Origin: Glandiceps talaboti
Taxonomy: Eukaryota; Hemichordata; Enteropneusta; Spengelidae
Assembly: GCF_964340395.1 (NCBI RefSeq)
Contig: NC_135568.1
Span: 10,562,276-10,626,275 of the forward strand
Direction of reading: 5' to 3'
DNA: 64,000 nt
The notes under the pieces: model-generated
Told to the model about the DNA's origin: nothing
Seen by the model: the letters and a program-made list of their open reading frames with translations, nothing else
The model's database searches: none
Shown here: piece after piece, positions 54,051 to 64,000 of the stretch
Numbering within the stretch: position 1 is the first letter of the stretch
How the letters are laid out: each line of letters opens with the position of its first letter
Translations under genes and position numbers: made by a program

Positions 54051-54393
54051 CAACTGCCGACACCAGACTGTGAACGAACGGAACCTGTTACAAACAGGGA
54101 AAGTAAACAACTGAATTGGATTAATAACACTTGGCACAGCATGTCGGTAGTACAGAGACTTGTATGACACACTGTGGTTTGATAAGAAAGGTTTTATGGA
54201 CTCTTTATGTGTACATGAAATGCCAGGGGAACTGGACATTTGTTTGTGAACGTGAACTAATCAAATGATAGAATGTAATTCAAGTCTCTCTACTCCCAAC
54301 CTTGCTGTGCCAAGTGTTATTAATCCAATTCAGTTGTTTACTTTCCCTACTTGTAACAGGTTACGTTCGTCCACGGTCTCATGTCGGCAGTTG
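54051..54393. mobile_element. MITE with inverted ends of about 100 bp and TA target duplication
   Basis: Terminal CAACTGCCGACA and its complement TGTCGGCAGTTG bound the element. The arms extend about 100 bp inward (AACAACTGAATTGGATTAAT and complement, GTAACAGG and GTTACAAACAGG). TA at 54049-54050 and 54394-54395 fits a TA target-site duplication as in Tc1/mariner-type non-autonomous elements. No open frame. Confidence 0.85.
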
Positions 54394-55127
54394 TATTAAC
54401 ATGGTTTCCATTGTATGTAATCGTTCAATACATACCCCGCTGTGTTTCTTAGGTTAACATACATCAAGCTTATACATGGCTTGACACATTTAACAGTGGG
54501 AGTCTAGATAATTACAAAAAATGTAAATCTTGGTACTGCTCCAACGGTACGTAAATATACTTTGAAGGCTTATTAAATAATGCAAACACAACGTGATAGG
54601 AGAGAATAAATGATGTGTGTTAGGCCATGTAGCTGAATAAATGAAGACTTTAAATAAATCATTAGCTGACGACATTGAAAAGGCAACCAATTACCAATCC
54701 AAACCTGTGACCTTTAAGAAGTACAATAGCCATCCTCGACTTTTGACAAAGAGTTGACCGTGATATAATTTGTATTTGGATAGTAAATTAGCCTTCACTC
54801 AAACCTGTATTTATACAGGAATTATACGGATTCCTCTTAATGCATGTTGAAAAGAACTTGTCAGAACAGCAATTGCTCTGCCATCACGCCATGGACGTTT
54901 CTATTCTATTCACTGATGGGACATTCAGCTCCGTGTGTATTGATAGCAAATCCCTGCGTACCTTTACTGCAGTTGTCTATCTTGTTTGATGGAGATGTGA
55001 AATCGTTAAAAGATAAGGGTGTCTTCTATTTACTAAAGCCTTTACAAATGTTTCACTCTCAATGTCTGAGTCTGCATGTAAACAGGCGTTGGATTCGAGG
55101 GGGATTGAATAATTGATAATACATTCG
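54394..55127. other. Unannotated stretch
   Basis: An open frame of about 90 codons at 54844 (first ATG) to 55116 has balanced composition (CSAITPWTFLFY near the start) but no family match that I can make. Not called as a gene. Confidence 0.4.
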
Positions 55128-55345
55128 TGTTTGTTTGTTTGTTTGTTTGTTTGTTTGTGTGTGTGTGTGTGTTTGTTTGTTTGTTTGTTTGTTTGTTTGT
55201 TTGTGTGTTTGTTTGGTTATTAAGTGTATGTGTGTGTTTGTTTGTTTGTTTGTTTGTTTGTTTATTTGTCTGTTTGTTTGTTTGTTTATGTATGTGTATG
55301 TATGTGTGTTTGTTTGTTTGTTTGTTTGTTTGTTTGTTTGTTTGT
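55128..55345. repeat. (GTTT)n microsatellite
   Basis: GTTT units with GTGT and TATG interruptions. The frames reading FVCL are artefacts. Confidence 0.97.
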
Positions 55346-55559
55346 GAAATGGCATGGGAACGGTGGTCATGATATTTAAACTGATTTTACTGTAAGATAA
55401 AATAATTTATCTTGTTCTTTCTTGTTATTGCTTCTAAGCTCTATCTTAATGCTTTCAAAGTCGAAAGCGTGGATTAGAATCAGGTAATTGCCTAGAACAG
55501 GAAAGTTGCTGCTTGCATCTGCAATTAGTACGATAGAAGCCATATCAAATGGAATCAGA

Positions 55560-55850
55560 ATGTTATCTTGCTTACTGACATTTCAACATTTTATCGTCTG
55601 CTACGACAAAAACCATACCAACATTGTTACAGTTATACAAATTAATGTGCATATCATCAAAAGATAGCTCACACAAAGAAATATTAGCAATGTTGGTAAA
55701 TTTTGCGAGCCAGATGATGAAGTATAGCAATACGTTAGTAAGATATTTGTTGAGCCAGACGATCAAAATGTAGCAGTATGTTAGTAACATTTATGTCTAG
55801 TCTGACAATGTCACATCTTAACTCCAACCGTATTACCGGGGTTTTTTTCT
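55560..55850. mobile_element. Modular fold-back element (cluster 4)
   Basis: The left half has ACATTTTATCGTCTG-CTACGACAAAAACC and ACCAACATTGTTACA. The right half has GAGCCAGATGATGAAGTATA and GAGCCAGACGATCAAAATGT with GTTAGTAAGATATTTGTT between. Spacing is 43-45 bp. Units in the two halves face each other. Confidence 0.7.
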
Positions 55851-56246
55851 CGATGAAAAGTGAAACTGAGTGTAATTTGTAAGAGGAGTGCTTAACTCAG
55901 AAATAGTCGCTTCTCCATGTCATTTCTAGCTTTTGTCCAACAGGCTGCATGCTTTATTTGATCATTCTAAATTTCTGAAAGACAGGGCCAGTTTCGAGAT
56001 AGTGTATTTTCAACACATTTGTGATTTCACAAGACGTTTGACATTCTGACAACAATTATATATAAGATATATTCAATTACTGATAGCATATATGCAAAGC
56101 CTTTTTATAGCATTCTATCACGAATATTCCTTTGTTGCGCGCTTCTAAAATTCCAGTGACTTCCTGTCACATATATAATACTGGCTTTTAATATAGACGT
56201 CTGTCAAACATTGTTTCTATTTCTACCCATGTATGACTGTTCCATG

Positions 56247-56250
<4 letters not shown>
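55851..56250. other. Unannotated stretch
   Basis: No gene or repeat supported. Confidence 0.45.
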
Positions 56251-56333
<83 letters not shown>

Positions 56334-56428
56334 GTGGGTGGGTGATTGGGTGGATGGATGGATGGATGGATGGATGGATGGATGGATGGATGGATGGATG
56401 GATGGATGGATGGATGGATGGATGGATG

Positions 56429-56526
<98 letters not shown>

Positions 56527-56540
56527 GATAGATAGATACA
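56251..56540. repeat. Compound (TA)n/(GGAT)n/(GATA)n microsatellite
   Basis: TA at 56251-56331, GGGT and GGAT to about 56430, GATA to about 56537, then a short CA run. Confidence 0.97.
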
Positions 56541-58745
56541 CACACGCACATCACCACTGGCTATAGTCGTCATAGTAACCGCCTCTGAAAGCATGGCAAT
56601 TTCAATGATACGACTCACTACAGGCATATTTTAGATTGACATGCATAGAGATTTATCGGCATGTAATGATGTACAACTCGAAGTATTTCGTTGCTCCGGA
56701 ATGTCCAACGGTTATAAATTGATATACATGCACACATAACCTCGGAGCGGTTACTATTCTTAAACCATATAGTCACGCAAGTCTACTACTTTGTTCTGAA
56801 ATGCATTATCAGGTTAATAACATCATGATCGTACTTACTATGGAACATAGCTAGTGCCTGGAGTCCCTGTATTCTTGGTTTTCCTGAACAGATTGATGGG
56901 TAGCTGGAAGTTGTTGAATGTGAAGAGTTTTGTTTCAATTTCAACTATCTACTAGCAAAATGTTAAATGTACATTGACAAAGACAGCATCGTGTATAGTA
57001 AAGATTTTAGTAAACCACATAATTCTCCATTGCCGTTGCCGATGGTATTGTATCACGATTTTACTTTTAAAATGTTACCATTATGGGGGAATCCTATGAG
57101 TTGTACAGATAGTAAAAGATGCTTTTAAAAAGTCAGATAGCAGATATTAGCGATAGAAGAATTCAGACAACTAACAATGAATCTCGCATTCTAGTACATG
57201 TACTGTAAAAGGAGATGCCTATTGAAGAGTAATTATGCATCCAAGATATGTTGATGTGAACACATTGTGTGTGCAACAGCTTACAACCATGTTAATGTCT
57301 CGAACACAGGTGTTCAAAAACAGCACACCTTAGTGTATAGCTCTCTGTTATGGGATGTGCTGTGTTCAAAACCAAAGGTTGAACGACCTCCACCATGAGA
57401 GATGTTAATTATTCATTTAACAAGTAATGAACATTTCTAAATACATGTATTCGTATGTGTTGTAATCCATCCTGATGTCTTAATTCACAAATCACTTCCT
57501 GTGTATGTATGTACAATAACAAACATTCAAGCATTTTTTATGGTTTTTATAAAATAATGTCTTGGGTTACTCACATACTTATGTTCTTCCTAATCCAAGT
57601 AGAAAAACACAGTAAACTTGTTTTAATCATTAACTATCCTAAATAAATACCCATTTCTCATTCATACGAAATGCAATATATTGACCACAAAGGTCTTGAA
57701 GAATTGTGCCATCTTAAGCTTTAATATATTATTACATAGAACGGAAATGACGCTTCAAATGAACAGATTAATTTGACTCTTACTCGGCAGTCATAGTCAT
57801 CCGGCCGTTTATTAAAAACAAACAACCGTAAAATAAAACATGCTGATGTTAATTGAAATTGTCACTCTCTCGTGTTAACCTATTAATTTTAATGTGCTGG
57901 TCAATCAAACGTGACTCAATATAGCATGACTAATCAGTTTTAGCCTTATCGTTTGGACAGACCTTTACGGATGTTTATCATTTTTTGTAACTATGGCATC
58001 CAAGCCCGTTTCGTCCAAAGCATTAACTCATATCAATATGATATTTGATAATCACAAATAAGTGATAAACATCGGTCAATATAAGATTGTAACATACGCG
58101 AATTTCGTTTGTACTAGTTAAAAGTATACGTCAATTAATCTATATGGGAAACTAAACGTGAACAACGTCACCTATCTGTTGGTTTACAAAACCGTTGTTT
58201 ATGAACAGCGGGGGCGAATGTCTTTCAATTACGCATGTAATTGTCTATCAATTTGTATAGCTAATGAAGATGTTGTTATTTGAAACTTGTACATCATGCC
58301 CTGCAGTTATTTTTACCAATGGCTTGGAAAACGTGCCCATCCCGCGTACACATCTCAATGACGTTTACCTTTCCGCATCTGTCCTTGTAACCCACTGATA
58401 ATTACATCACTGATAAAGGATGTTGTGTGCCAGTAACTAAAGTCAACTTGATGCTAAGCAACCCCCTCAAAGAATGTGTGGTGAAAAAAATTCAAGAGTT
58501 TATTTTAAGGGAATGCAGGAAAGTTACAAGTTTGTACTTTCCTTTTCTGTCAGTAATTTGCTTTGTTTTTGTTTTTTTCAATACATTTTTATGAACAAAA
58601 ATATAGTTAAAAATACAATTGACTTTATTGAATTTGAAAGTACAATTGGTTTTATTGTAGAATCATCTACTTGGACTGTACGTTGTGATTTGTTTTATAC
58701 CGAGACACAGTACAGACCATGATGCGATGATGAATGTATACACAT
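56541..58745. other. Unannotated AT-rich desert
   Basis: No gene, repeat or motif supported. Confidence 0.45.
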
Positions 58746-58816
58746 GGATGTGACGTGACGTGACGTGACGTGACGTGACGTGACGTGACGCGACGTGACA
58801 TGACGTGACGTGACGT
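58746..58816. repeat. Pentanucleotide (TGACG)n array
   Basis: About 13 units, two of them with a base change (CGACG, TGACA). Each junction makes TGACGTGACG, the half-site of CRE/ATF-type bZIP sites. A regulatory role is speculation. Confidence 0.95.
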
Positions 58817-59599
58817 TGTATGACAGAAAATACTATTAAAACAAGATGTACTTTATGCTACACTCTAACATTAACTACAAAACGTGTATCTTAAAGCTAT
58901 TTTACCGTTATTTTGTGACATAAAAGCCATGGCACGTCAATATTTGAGACTTCATTTTGAGTGTGCCACAAAGAGGGAAGAACTACCCTTATGTTCATTA
59001 AAACTTGATAGTGTCTTTCGTCTCATTGTCATGAAAAACTAACTCAGTGCATTGGTATATATTAAACATTAACACTCTTAATGTTGAAAAGGGATATCTA
59101 TAGCGCGGTATTGGAGACATTATTATGAATAACTTATTTGATTCGCCATATACTATGCAACGATTGCAGATTGCATGGAAACTTGAGCTCAATAAATACA
59201 ATTCTGAAAAGCTTTGCCTACAGGTGAGGGATGAGCAGCAATCAAATATACAATATGATTTCTAGTGCATACGGTTTCAAATAAAACAAAATAACATAAA
59301 TAACTAAGGCTTTCACTTCAAAATAAAGTATTGCGTGTACTATAATTTTGGTTTTATCAGCTCATATTTGTCACAAAGGACACTGTCATGTAAGCTTACA
59401 TTTCGATTATATACCGTCAGCAAGGCACATAGTAAAGTGCAGTGCGTGTATTAACCTTGCTTGTGTTCTATCACTCTGCAGATGTATTATTTTTTGGGTA
59501 TGATTTTTTTCGTGTCAACACCAACGCAAACAATATACTCAAGGCTTTGTGTTGCCTTTTACACGCATATAGTCAATACATTGTAACAAAATACTCTTT
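58817..59599. other. Unannotated stretch
   Basis: No gene or repeat supported. Confidence 0.45.
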
Positions 59600-59919
59600 G
59601 AGTGTATGTCAACTCCGGGATGTCAACCTATGAGTATATGTCAACCCCGGGATGTCAACCTATGAGTGTATGTCAACCCCGGGATGTCAACCTATGAGTG
59701 TATGTCAACCCCGGGATGTCAACCTATGAGTGTATGTCAACCCCGGGATGTCAACATTTGAGTGTATGTCAACCCCGGGATGTCCACCCATGAGTGTATG
59801 TCAACCCCGGGATGTCAACCTATGAGTGTATGTCAACCCCGGGATGTCAACCTATGAGTGTATGTCAACCCCAGGATGTCAACCTATGAGTGTATGTCAA
59901 CCCCGGGATATCAACCTAT
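59600..59919. repeat. 32-bp minisatellite, ten units
   Basis: The unit is GAGTGTATGTCAACCCCGGG plus ATGTCAACCTAT, nearly invariant over ten copies. It contains an internal ATGTCAAC direct repeat and a CCCGGG palindrome. Differences are single bases (CTCCGGG in the first copy, CCAGG in the ninth). Confidence 0.95.
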
Positions 59920-60249
59920 ATAAAATGACCCAATAAACATTAACAATGATATAAATGGTTACAATCAGTCAAACACAAAATACGTTTTACAGGGAACTGT
60001 TATTTCTGATTTAAAGTGGTCGTCTGCTCGAAAGTATTACTTTACACGTTTTAGAGTCTGTAACATCGATTCTTATAGATTCATAATTGTATTCACGGCC
60101 TTCCCTGAATAAAAGCAGCCTTCGTCTATTTATATTGCTCACTTTCACAGTGCATATAAATTGATAAATTGGTATGTTGAAATATGTATGGATGATGCGA
60201 AATTACATTTAACGTAGACTGCACAATGGCAATAAACTCTTTTTGTTGT
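59920..60249. other. Unannotated stretch
   Basis: No gene or repeat supported. Confidence 0.45.
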
Positions 60250-60445
60250 GACTTTGTTGGAGAAAACTCCAGAGTCATTACATGGGTTTTTGAAATATGT
60301 CAGAATCAAAATGAAGTCATCCAATATGGCCACCAAATATTGTATTAACTATAACAGATTTGCAATGTCATTGAAAACAAGATGATGAAACCAAATTTGT
60401 TTTTATTATTTCAAAAGGCCCAAAAGGACTGCCAAATAATTTGCA
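60250..60445 (+). repeat. Dispersed repeat family R, copy 3
   Basis: AAACTCCAGAGTCATTACAT, GTTTTTGAAATATGTC, CCAATATGGCCACCAAATAT and TTTTATTATTTCAAAAGG match copies 1 and 2 piecewise. Confidence 0.5.
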
Positions 60446-60879
60446 TTTGGATAGTTTAGCGCTAGGTGTTTTTATCGCTCAACAACGTTACAATCGAGTT
60501 TCTTCGAAAAACAGCTTAGGTGTAAATAAGTAAAGTGTTTCTTTTCTGACTCAGATTTCGGTAATGTAATATTTTTTTCAGTTTCCTGTTTATTGTTGAA
60601 TAGCTATTTGTTTAAAACTATCTTTACTCTGTAATTAAAATTACGAATATTGCCTTCTAGGAATTCATGTACCCCGTCTTCGAATGTTACGTGATAAATA
60701 ACACGTTAACTAACAACTTCCTTATTTTGATTAACTCTCAAACCTGTATTTGTAACATGCATTGTGATCTAAGTTGCTCTGTTGTAATTACATATTAAAG
60801 GCTATTTATTCACAGGGTAACTTGCGAAGATGTAGCGTAATTACCGATGATGTCAGACAAATCTGTTTTAATCATCCGT

Positions 60880-61920
60880 TATCAGTAATAGAAAATATGA
60901 CATTGTAATGGAAATCAGCAATAACAAATTACACTATTATCTTAGGTTGTTTCCATCGTTTCAACAAAAAGGGAGCTTAAATAGGACACTGTTCTTCGGG
61001 TTTCTCCACCTTGTTCTATTGTTTGTGTTACCATAGTAACAAATTAACACATTGATGAAATATAAACTTGTGCATATAATGTTTCCGCTACGTACCTCTA
61101 CAAATCAAAGAAGTTATTCAATCATTTAAAAAAATTTAACAGCAATAAAAAAATACTAAATTGAATAATATGTATAGTGTTCTCTACACCTCTACAAAAC
61201 AAAGAATGTAATAACTCAGAGACAGTTATTCTATGAATTAAAATTGGAGATTGTTATTTGAGTTTCCTCTCTCTCGTAGGTCTATTTTCTATGCTTAGCA
61301 GCAATAAAAGATTACCAAATTAAAGAAACATATCAGTGGTTATACAGTGGAGCTTTTTTCCACTTCTACACAATAAAGAATTTAATAAAGAAGAGACGGG
61401 CATTCGAATGTTCTCCTCTCTCTATATAGCATAAATTTATTTATACTATCGGAGACTGTTATTCGAGTTCTACCCCACTCCCTCGTTCTGTTTTCTGTGT
61501 TTAACAGCAATAACAAATTTATGTGCACGGTTTTATTCTCCATCCATCTTTATATAACAATGAATTAAAATCGGATATCGTTATTGAGTTTCCTCCTCAT
61601 TCTATTTTCTGTGTTTAACAACAATGACATAGTTACCCGTTAAAACTATAAATGTCGTATTTAGTCCGCTCCCCTTCTGCAAAAGAATGAATTTACTAAA
61701 TTAGAGAGTTATTTGAGCATTCTCCCTCGGTCTGTTATCTATGGGTGTCAACCCTCAAATGATTGTAATGAAAATCATCAATAACAAATTACCAAATTAA
61801 ACAATTATTCATCTATAGCGTTCTCTTCATCTTTACAAAATGACGAATTTACTAAACAGTAAGACTGAATTCGAGCACCCTCTCTCTTTCTGTTTTCTGT
61901 GTATGTCAACCCTCTGTAAT
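60880..61920. repeat. Old, diverged tandem repeat upstream of receptor 3
   Basis: About seven imperfect units with irregular spacing (about 115-205 bp). Recurring landmarks are CTGTTTTCTGTGTTTAACA, GCAATAACAAATTACCAAAT, CATCTTTACAAAA-AAGAATT and TTATTCGAGTTTCCTC. It lies just before the non-coding exon of the receptor. Confidence 0.65.
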
Positions 61921-62174
61921 TGTGTCGCTGTTGTGTCACCACTGTCATCACCGTTTTGACTATTCATCGTTGATTGATTTACTTAAATCATATTCAACAC
62001 CATGGTCGTTACCAATGTAGTATTGATTATGCCTTCAAGCCTTTACAGTTGCCCTGCATTGTTAAACAAAACTCAATTACTGGCAGCTAGCTTAAAGCAC
62101 TGCATGAAATGATTGGATTGATAAATTATTCTAAATATATGTAATTCCCGCCCATTACTTATGCATTACTCTCT

Positions 62175-62528
62175 GTTTGTCTCTTTCAGCAGACTCACAT
62201 TGGTTGTCTCGGACATACTGATTTACTTGTTGCTTGGCAACGGATGGTATACAGTCGAGACGTTAACAGACCATACACAAGTTCGATGCTCGCAATTTGA
62301 CGTGATGTTCCATTGCGGCAATACATGAAGTTGATACTCGGATCAGTTGGTATCAGTTATTTTAGTCTCACTGGAGATGTCACCTCGTCCTTTTGCTCTC
62401 AGAACGTCTCTGTTATGTGGGATATTCAACGTACTTTGAAGCGTTGCTTGTCTAGTCGACATGCAGACACGATTGACTGACTATACGGGAATATATCTTC
62501 GGACTTCAACTTGATCATCGGCTTGTTA
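62175..62528 (+). other. Probable 5' UTR exon with splice acceptor of receptor 3
   Basis: CTCTGTTTGTCTCTTTCAG (62171-62189) is a strong polypyrimidine-AG acceptor. The sequence from 62190 to the start codon is richer in GC than the upstream DNA and has no open frame joined to the receptor. This suggests a non-coding first exon outside the recognised part and a coding exon beginning at 62190. Confidence 0.45.
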
Positions 62529-63995
62529 ATGAATAGTTCATCATCTGTGTTTCCCGATGACGGGTTTGATATGGATAACTATACCATCGTTACCTCAGTC
62601 ACATTCGGTGCTTTCGTGATAGCGATTGGTTTGATGACTGTTGTTGGCAATTTCATGCTGCTGTTCATTATCATTAGAACTCGACAACTACATACGATAA
62701 CCAACGTCTTCATAGGTTCTTTAGCGGTTGGCGACCTAATCATGGGTTTTGCAGTGATGCCATTCACAGCTACATCATGGATCACAAGAGCCTGGGTATT
62801 CGGAGATGGATGGTGTCAAACTACGGCTTTCTTGCGTTCAATGACCGATACAGCCACTGGACTTAATCTAGCCATGGTCAGCCTGGACAGATGCTTTGCG
62901 ATAACCCGTCCTCTCCGATATAACCTAATAATGACACCGTATAGTACCCTGTGTATGATTACTTACGTCTGGGTCCATTCAGCAGTATTTTCCTCCTTTC
63001 CGTTATTTGGATGGGGTAGCTATCACTTTTCAAAAACGATAGGAATTTGTACAATCGATCCTGCGTCAAACATTTCATTTCTTCTCATAGAAAGAACATT
63101 CAATGGTCTCTTACCAGGATGTATTCTAACCTGTGTGTTTATCCGGATCCTCAAAGAAGCCCACATGAGACAGAAACGCATCTTTGTGGCTTTGCCAGTA
63201 CCATGGCCAGTAAACGCCCAGGGACAGACCGCTCCGAACTATAAACGTACAACTTTAAGAGCCATGCGAACCCTCTTTGTAATTGTTTTCGCTCTAGCCA
63301 TCCTGTGCCTTCCTTATCATATAGTTTACTTACTGTGTGTTGTCGACCCTGATAAAGTGTCTCCTATTGGGAGAAGTGTGACTCTTTTAATCATGTTGAC
63401 GAGCTCTGCGATCAACCCAGTCTTGATAACAATATTAAACAATAAATTTAGCGAACGATTCAATAACTTGATGTGTGCGAAATGTGCCAAAAGGACGGCT
63501 ACGATTGACATATCAGCGATCGAAGCTAGCGTTGCTGTGCACCACACAAATCATACTCAGAGTACATATTTAAGATCCGATTACACGGCTAGTGCGATTG
63601 GCGGGACAAGTATGGTTGCACCGGAAATATCAACAGTGATGATAGAACATTCGGAGGTAGAGCCAAGTTGTTTGGAGAAAGATCCAAAATGTAAACCACA
63701 CGAAATGTCAGATTTTGAGGAAGGCGAACCGAGTGGGGTCATTCCGCGGGATATTCCAGACTTTGTTTATAACGAACATACCGAAGATGATGATGAAACG
63801 AAAAGGGGGAAGCCTAGAGTGAAAGACAAAGATCGAAAGCACAAGAAACGCTCGAGGGAGCGTCTAAGGACTCTAATTCCTTCATCTTCGTCTCACCAAA
63901 TGAACCCCAATTTACTAATGCCTCCGGGTCCAGTCCCAGAACTTACCATTCCTGCTTTTTATAGAAAACCAGAAGAGGAACATGATACTCCGTGA
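62529..63995 (+). CDS. Class A GPCR, receptor 3 (orphan, GPR161-like or amine-receptor-like)
   Basis: A 488-residue receptor from ATG 62529 to TGA at 63993-63995. The frame opens 18 bp earlier at a TTG, which is not a likely animal start. The N-terminus is short with sequons at N2 and N17. TM1 has GN before FMLLF; TM2 has SLAVGD with the Asp kept. TM3 ends in DRC (120-122) rather than DRY, and the amine-binding Asp 3.32 is absent (Arg in that place). ECL2 has the Cys (GICTID) and TM5 has LLPGC. TM6 has LCLP with Cys 260 in the Trp 6.48 position. TM7 has NPVLI (296-300) in place of NPxxY. The cytoplasmic tail is long, about 170 residues, acidic and then strongly basic (DRKHKKRSRERLR), ending in a Pro-rich segment. 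TM3-ICL2 (RPLRY, WVHS, PLFGWGS) resembles GPR161 and amine-type orphans. Ligand unknown. Ends five bases before the window edge. Confidence 0.94.
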   Translation: MNSSSSVFPDDGFDMDNYTIVTSVTFGAFVIAIGLMTVVGNFMLLFIIIRTRQLHTITNVFIGSLAVGDLIMGFAVMPFTATSWITRAWVFGDGWCQTTAFLRSMTDTATGLNLAMVSLDRCFAITRPLRYNLIMTPYSTLCMITYVWVHSAVFSSFPLFGWGSYHFSKTIGICTIDPASNISFLLIERTFNGLLPGCILTCVFIRILKEAHMRQKRIFVALPVPWPVNAQGQTAPNYKRTTLRAMRTLFVIVFALAILCLPYHIVYLLCVVDPDKVSPIGRSVTLLIMLTSSAINPVLITILNNKFSERFNNLMCAKCAKRTATIDISAIEASVAVHHTNHTQSTYLRSDYTASAIGGTSMVAPEISTVMIEHSEVEPSCLEKDPKCKPHEMSDFEEGEPSGVIPRDIPDFVYNEHTEDDDETKRGKPRVKDKDRKHKKRSRERLRTLIPSSSSHQMNPNLLMPPGPVPELTIPAFYRKPEEEHDTP

Positions 63996-64000
63996 TAGTA

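Noticed and set aside
62511-62528. Upstream start of receptor 3 at TTG 62511
   Set aside because: TTG is not a usual start in animal nuclear genes; the ATG six codons later begins a plausible N-terminus with sequons.

Overview
This is a window from an animal nuclear genome, most likely a marine invertebrate. The evidence is three intronless class A (rhodopsin-like) G protein-coupled receptor genes, a Penelope-like retroelement with a GIY-YIG endonuclease, a tRNA-derived SINE, decayed LINE pieces, many fold-back elements and a very heavy microsatellite load. There is no prokaryotic gene layout. I cannot name the species; a lophotrochozoan, a deuterostome invertebrate or a cnidarian would all fit.

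Layout. 0-3 kb holds a SINE, tetranucleotide repeats and the broken 3' end of a LINE on the minus strand. 3.3-8.1 kb holds two tandem paralogous receptor genes on the minus strand (NRY motif, melatonin-receptor-like or moody-like class A). The first is flanked by a diverged inverted copy of its own upstream region. 8.4-10.9 kb holds a 5'-truncated Penelope-like element, followed by modules separated by (TA)n that carry recognisable hammerhead ribozyme cores; a further decayed module lies at 48.4-48.6 kb. 12.3-14 kb holds an 85-bp minisatellite with inverted end units and a fold-back element built of 43-bp units. 15.7-16.6 kb holds a frameshifted coding relic. 17-62 kb is a gene desert of unique AT-rich DNA broken by microsatellites, minisatellites, palindromes (the largest at 29.9-31.2 kb), fold-back families and small LINE/SINE pieces. 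62.5-64 kb holds a complete third receptor on the plus strand, apparently preceded by a non-coding 5' exon.

The receptors are plasma-membrane signalling proteins with unknown ligands. The two paralogs arose by local duplication. One has lost the conserved Asp of TM2 and has a shifted start. The third receptor deviates at three activation microswitches at once. The less expected content lies in the repeats: hammerhead-bearing modules next to a GIY-YIG retroelement, and a dispersed family of 43-bp modular fold-back elements in four clusters.

No database search was run. Family calls rest on motifs read by eye, and repeat boundaries are approximate to about 10-20 bp.
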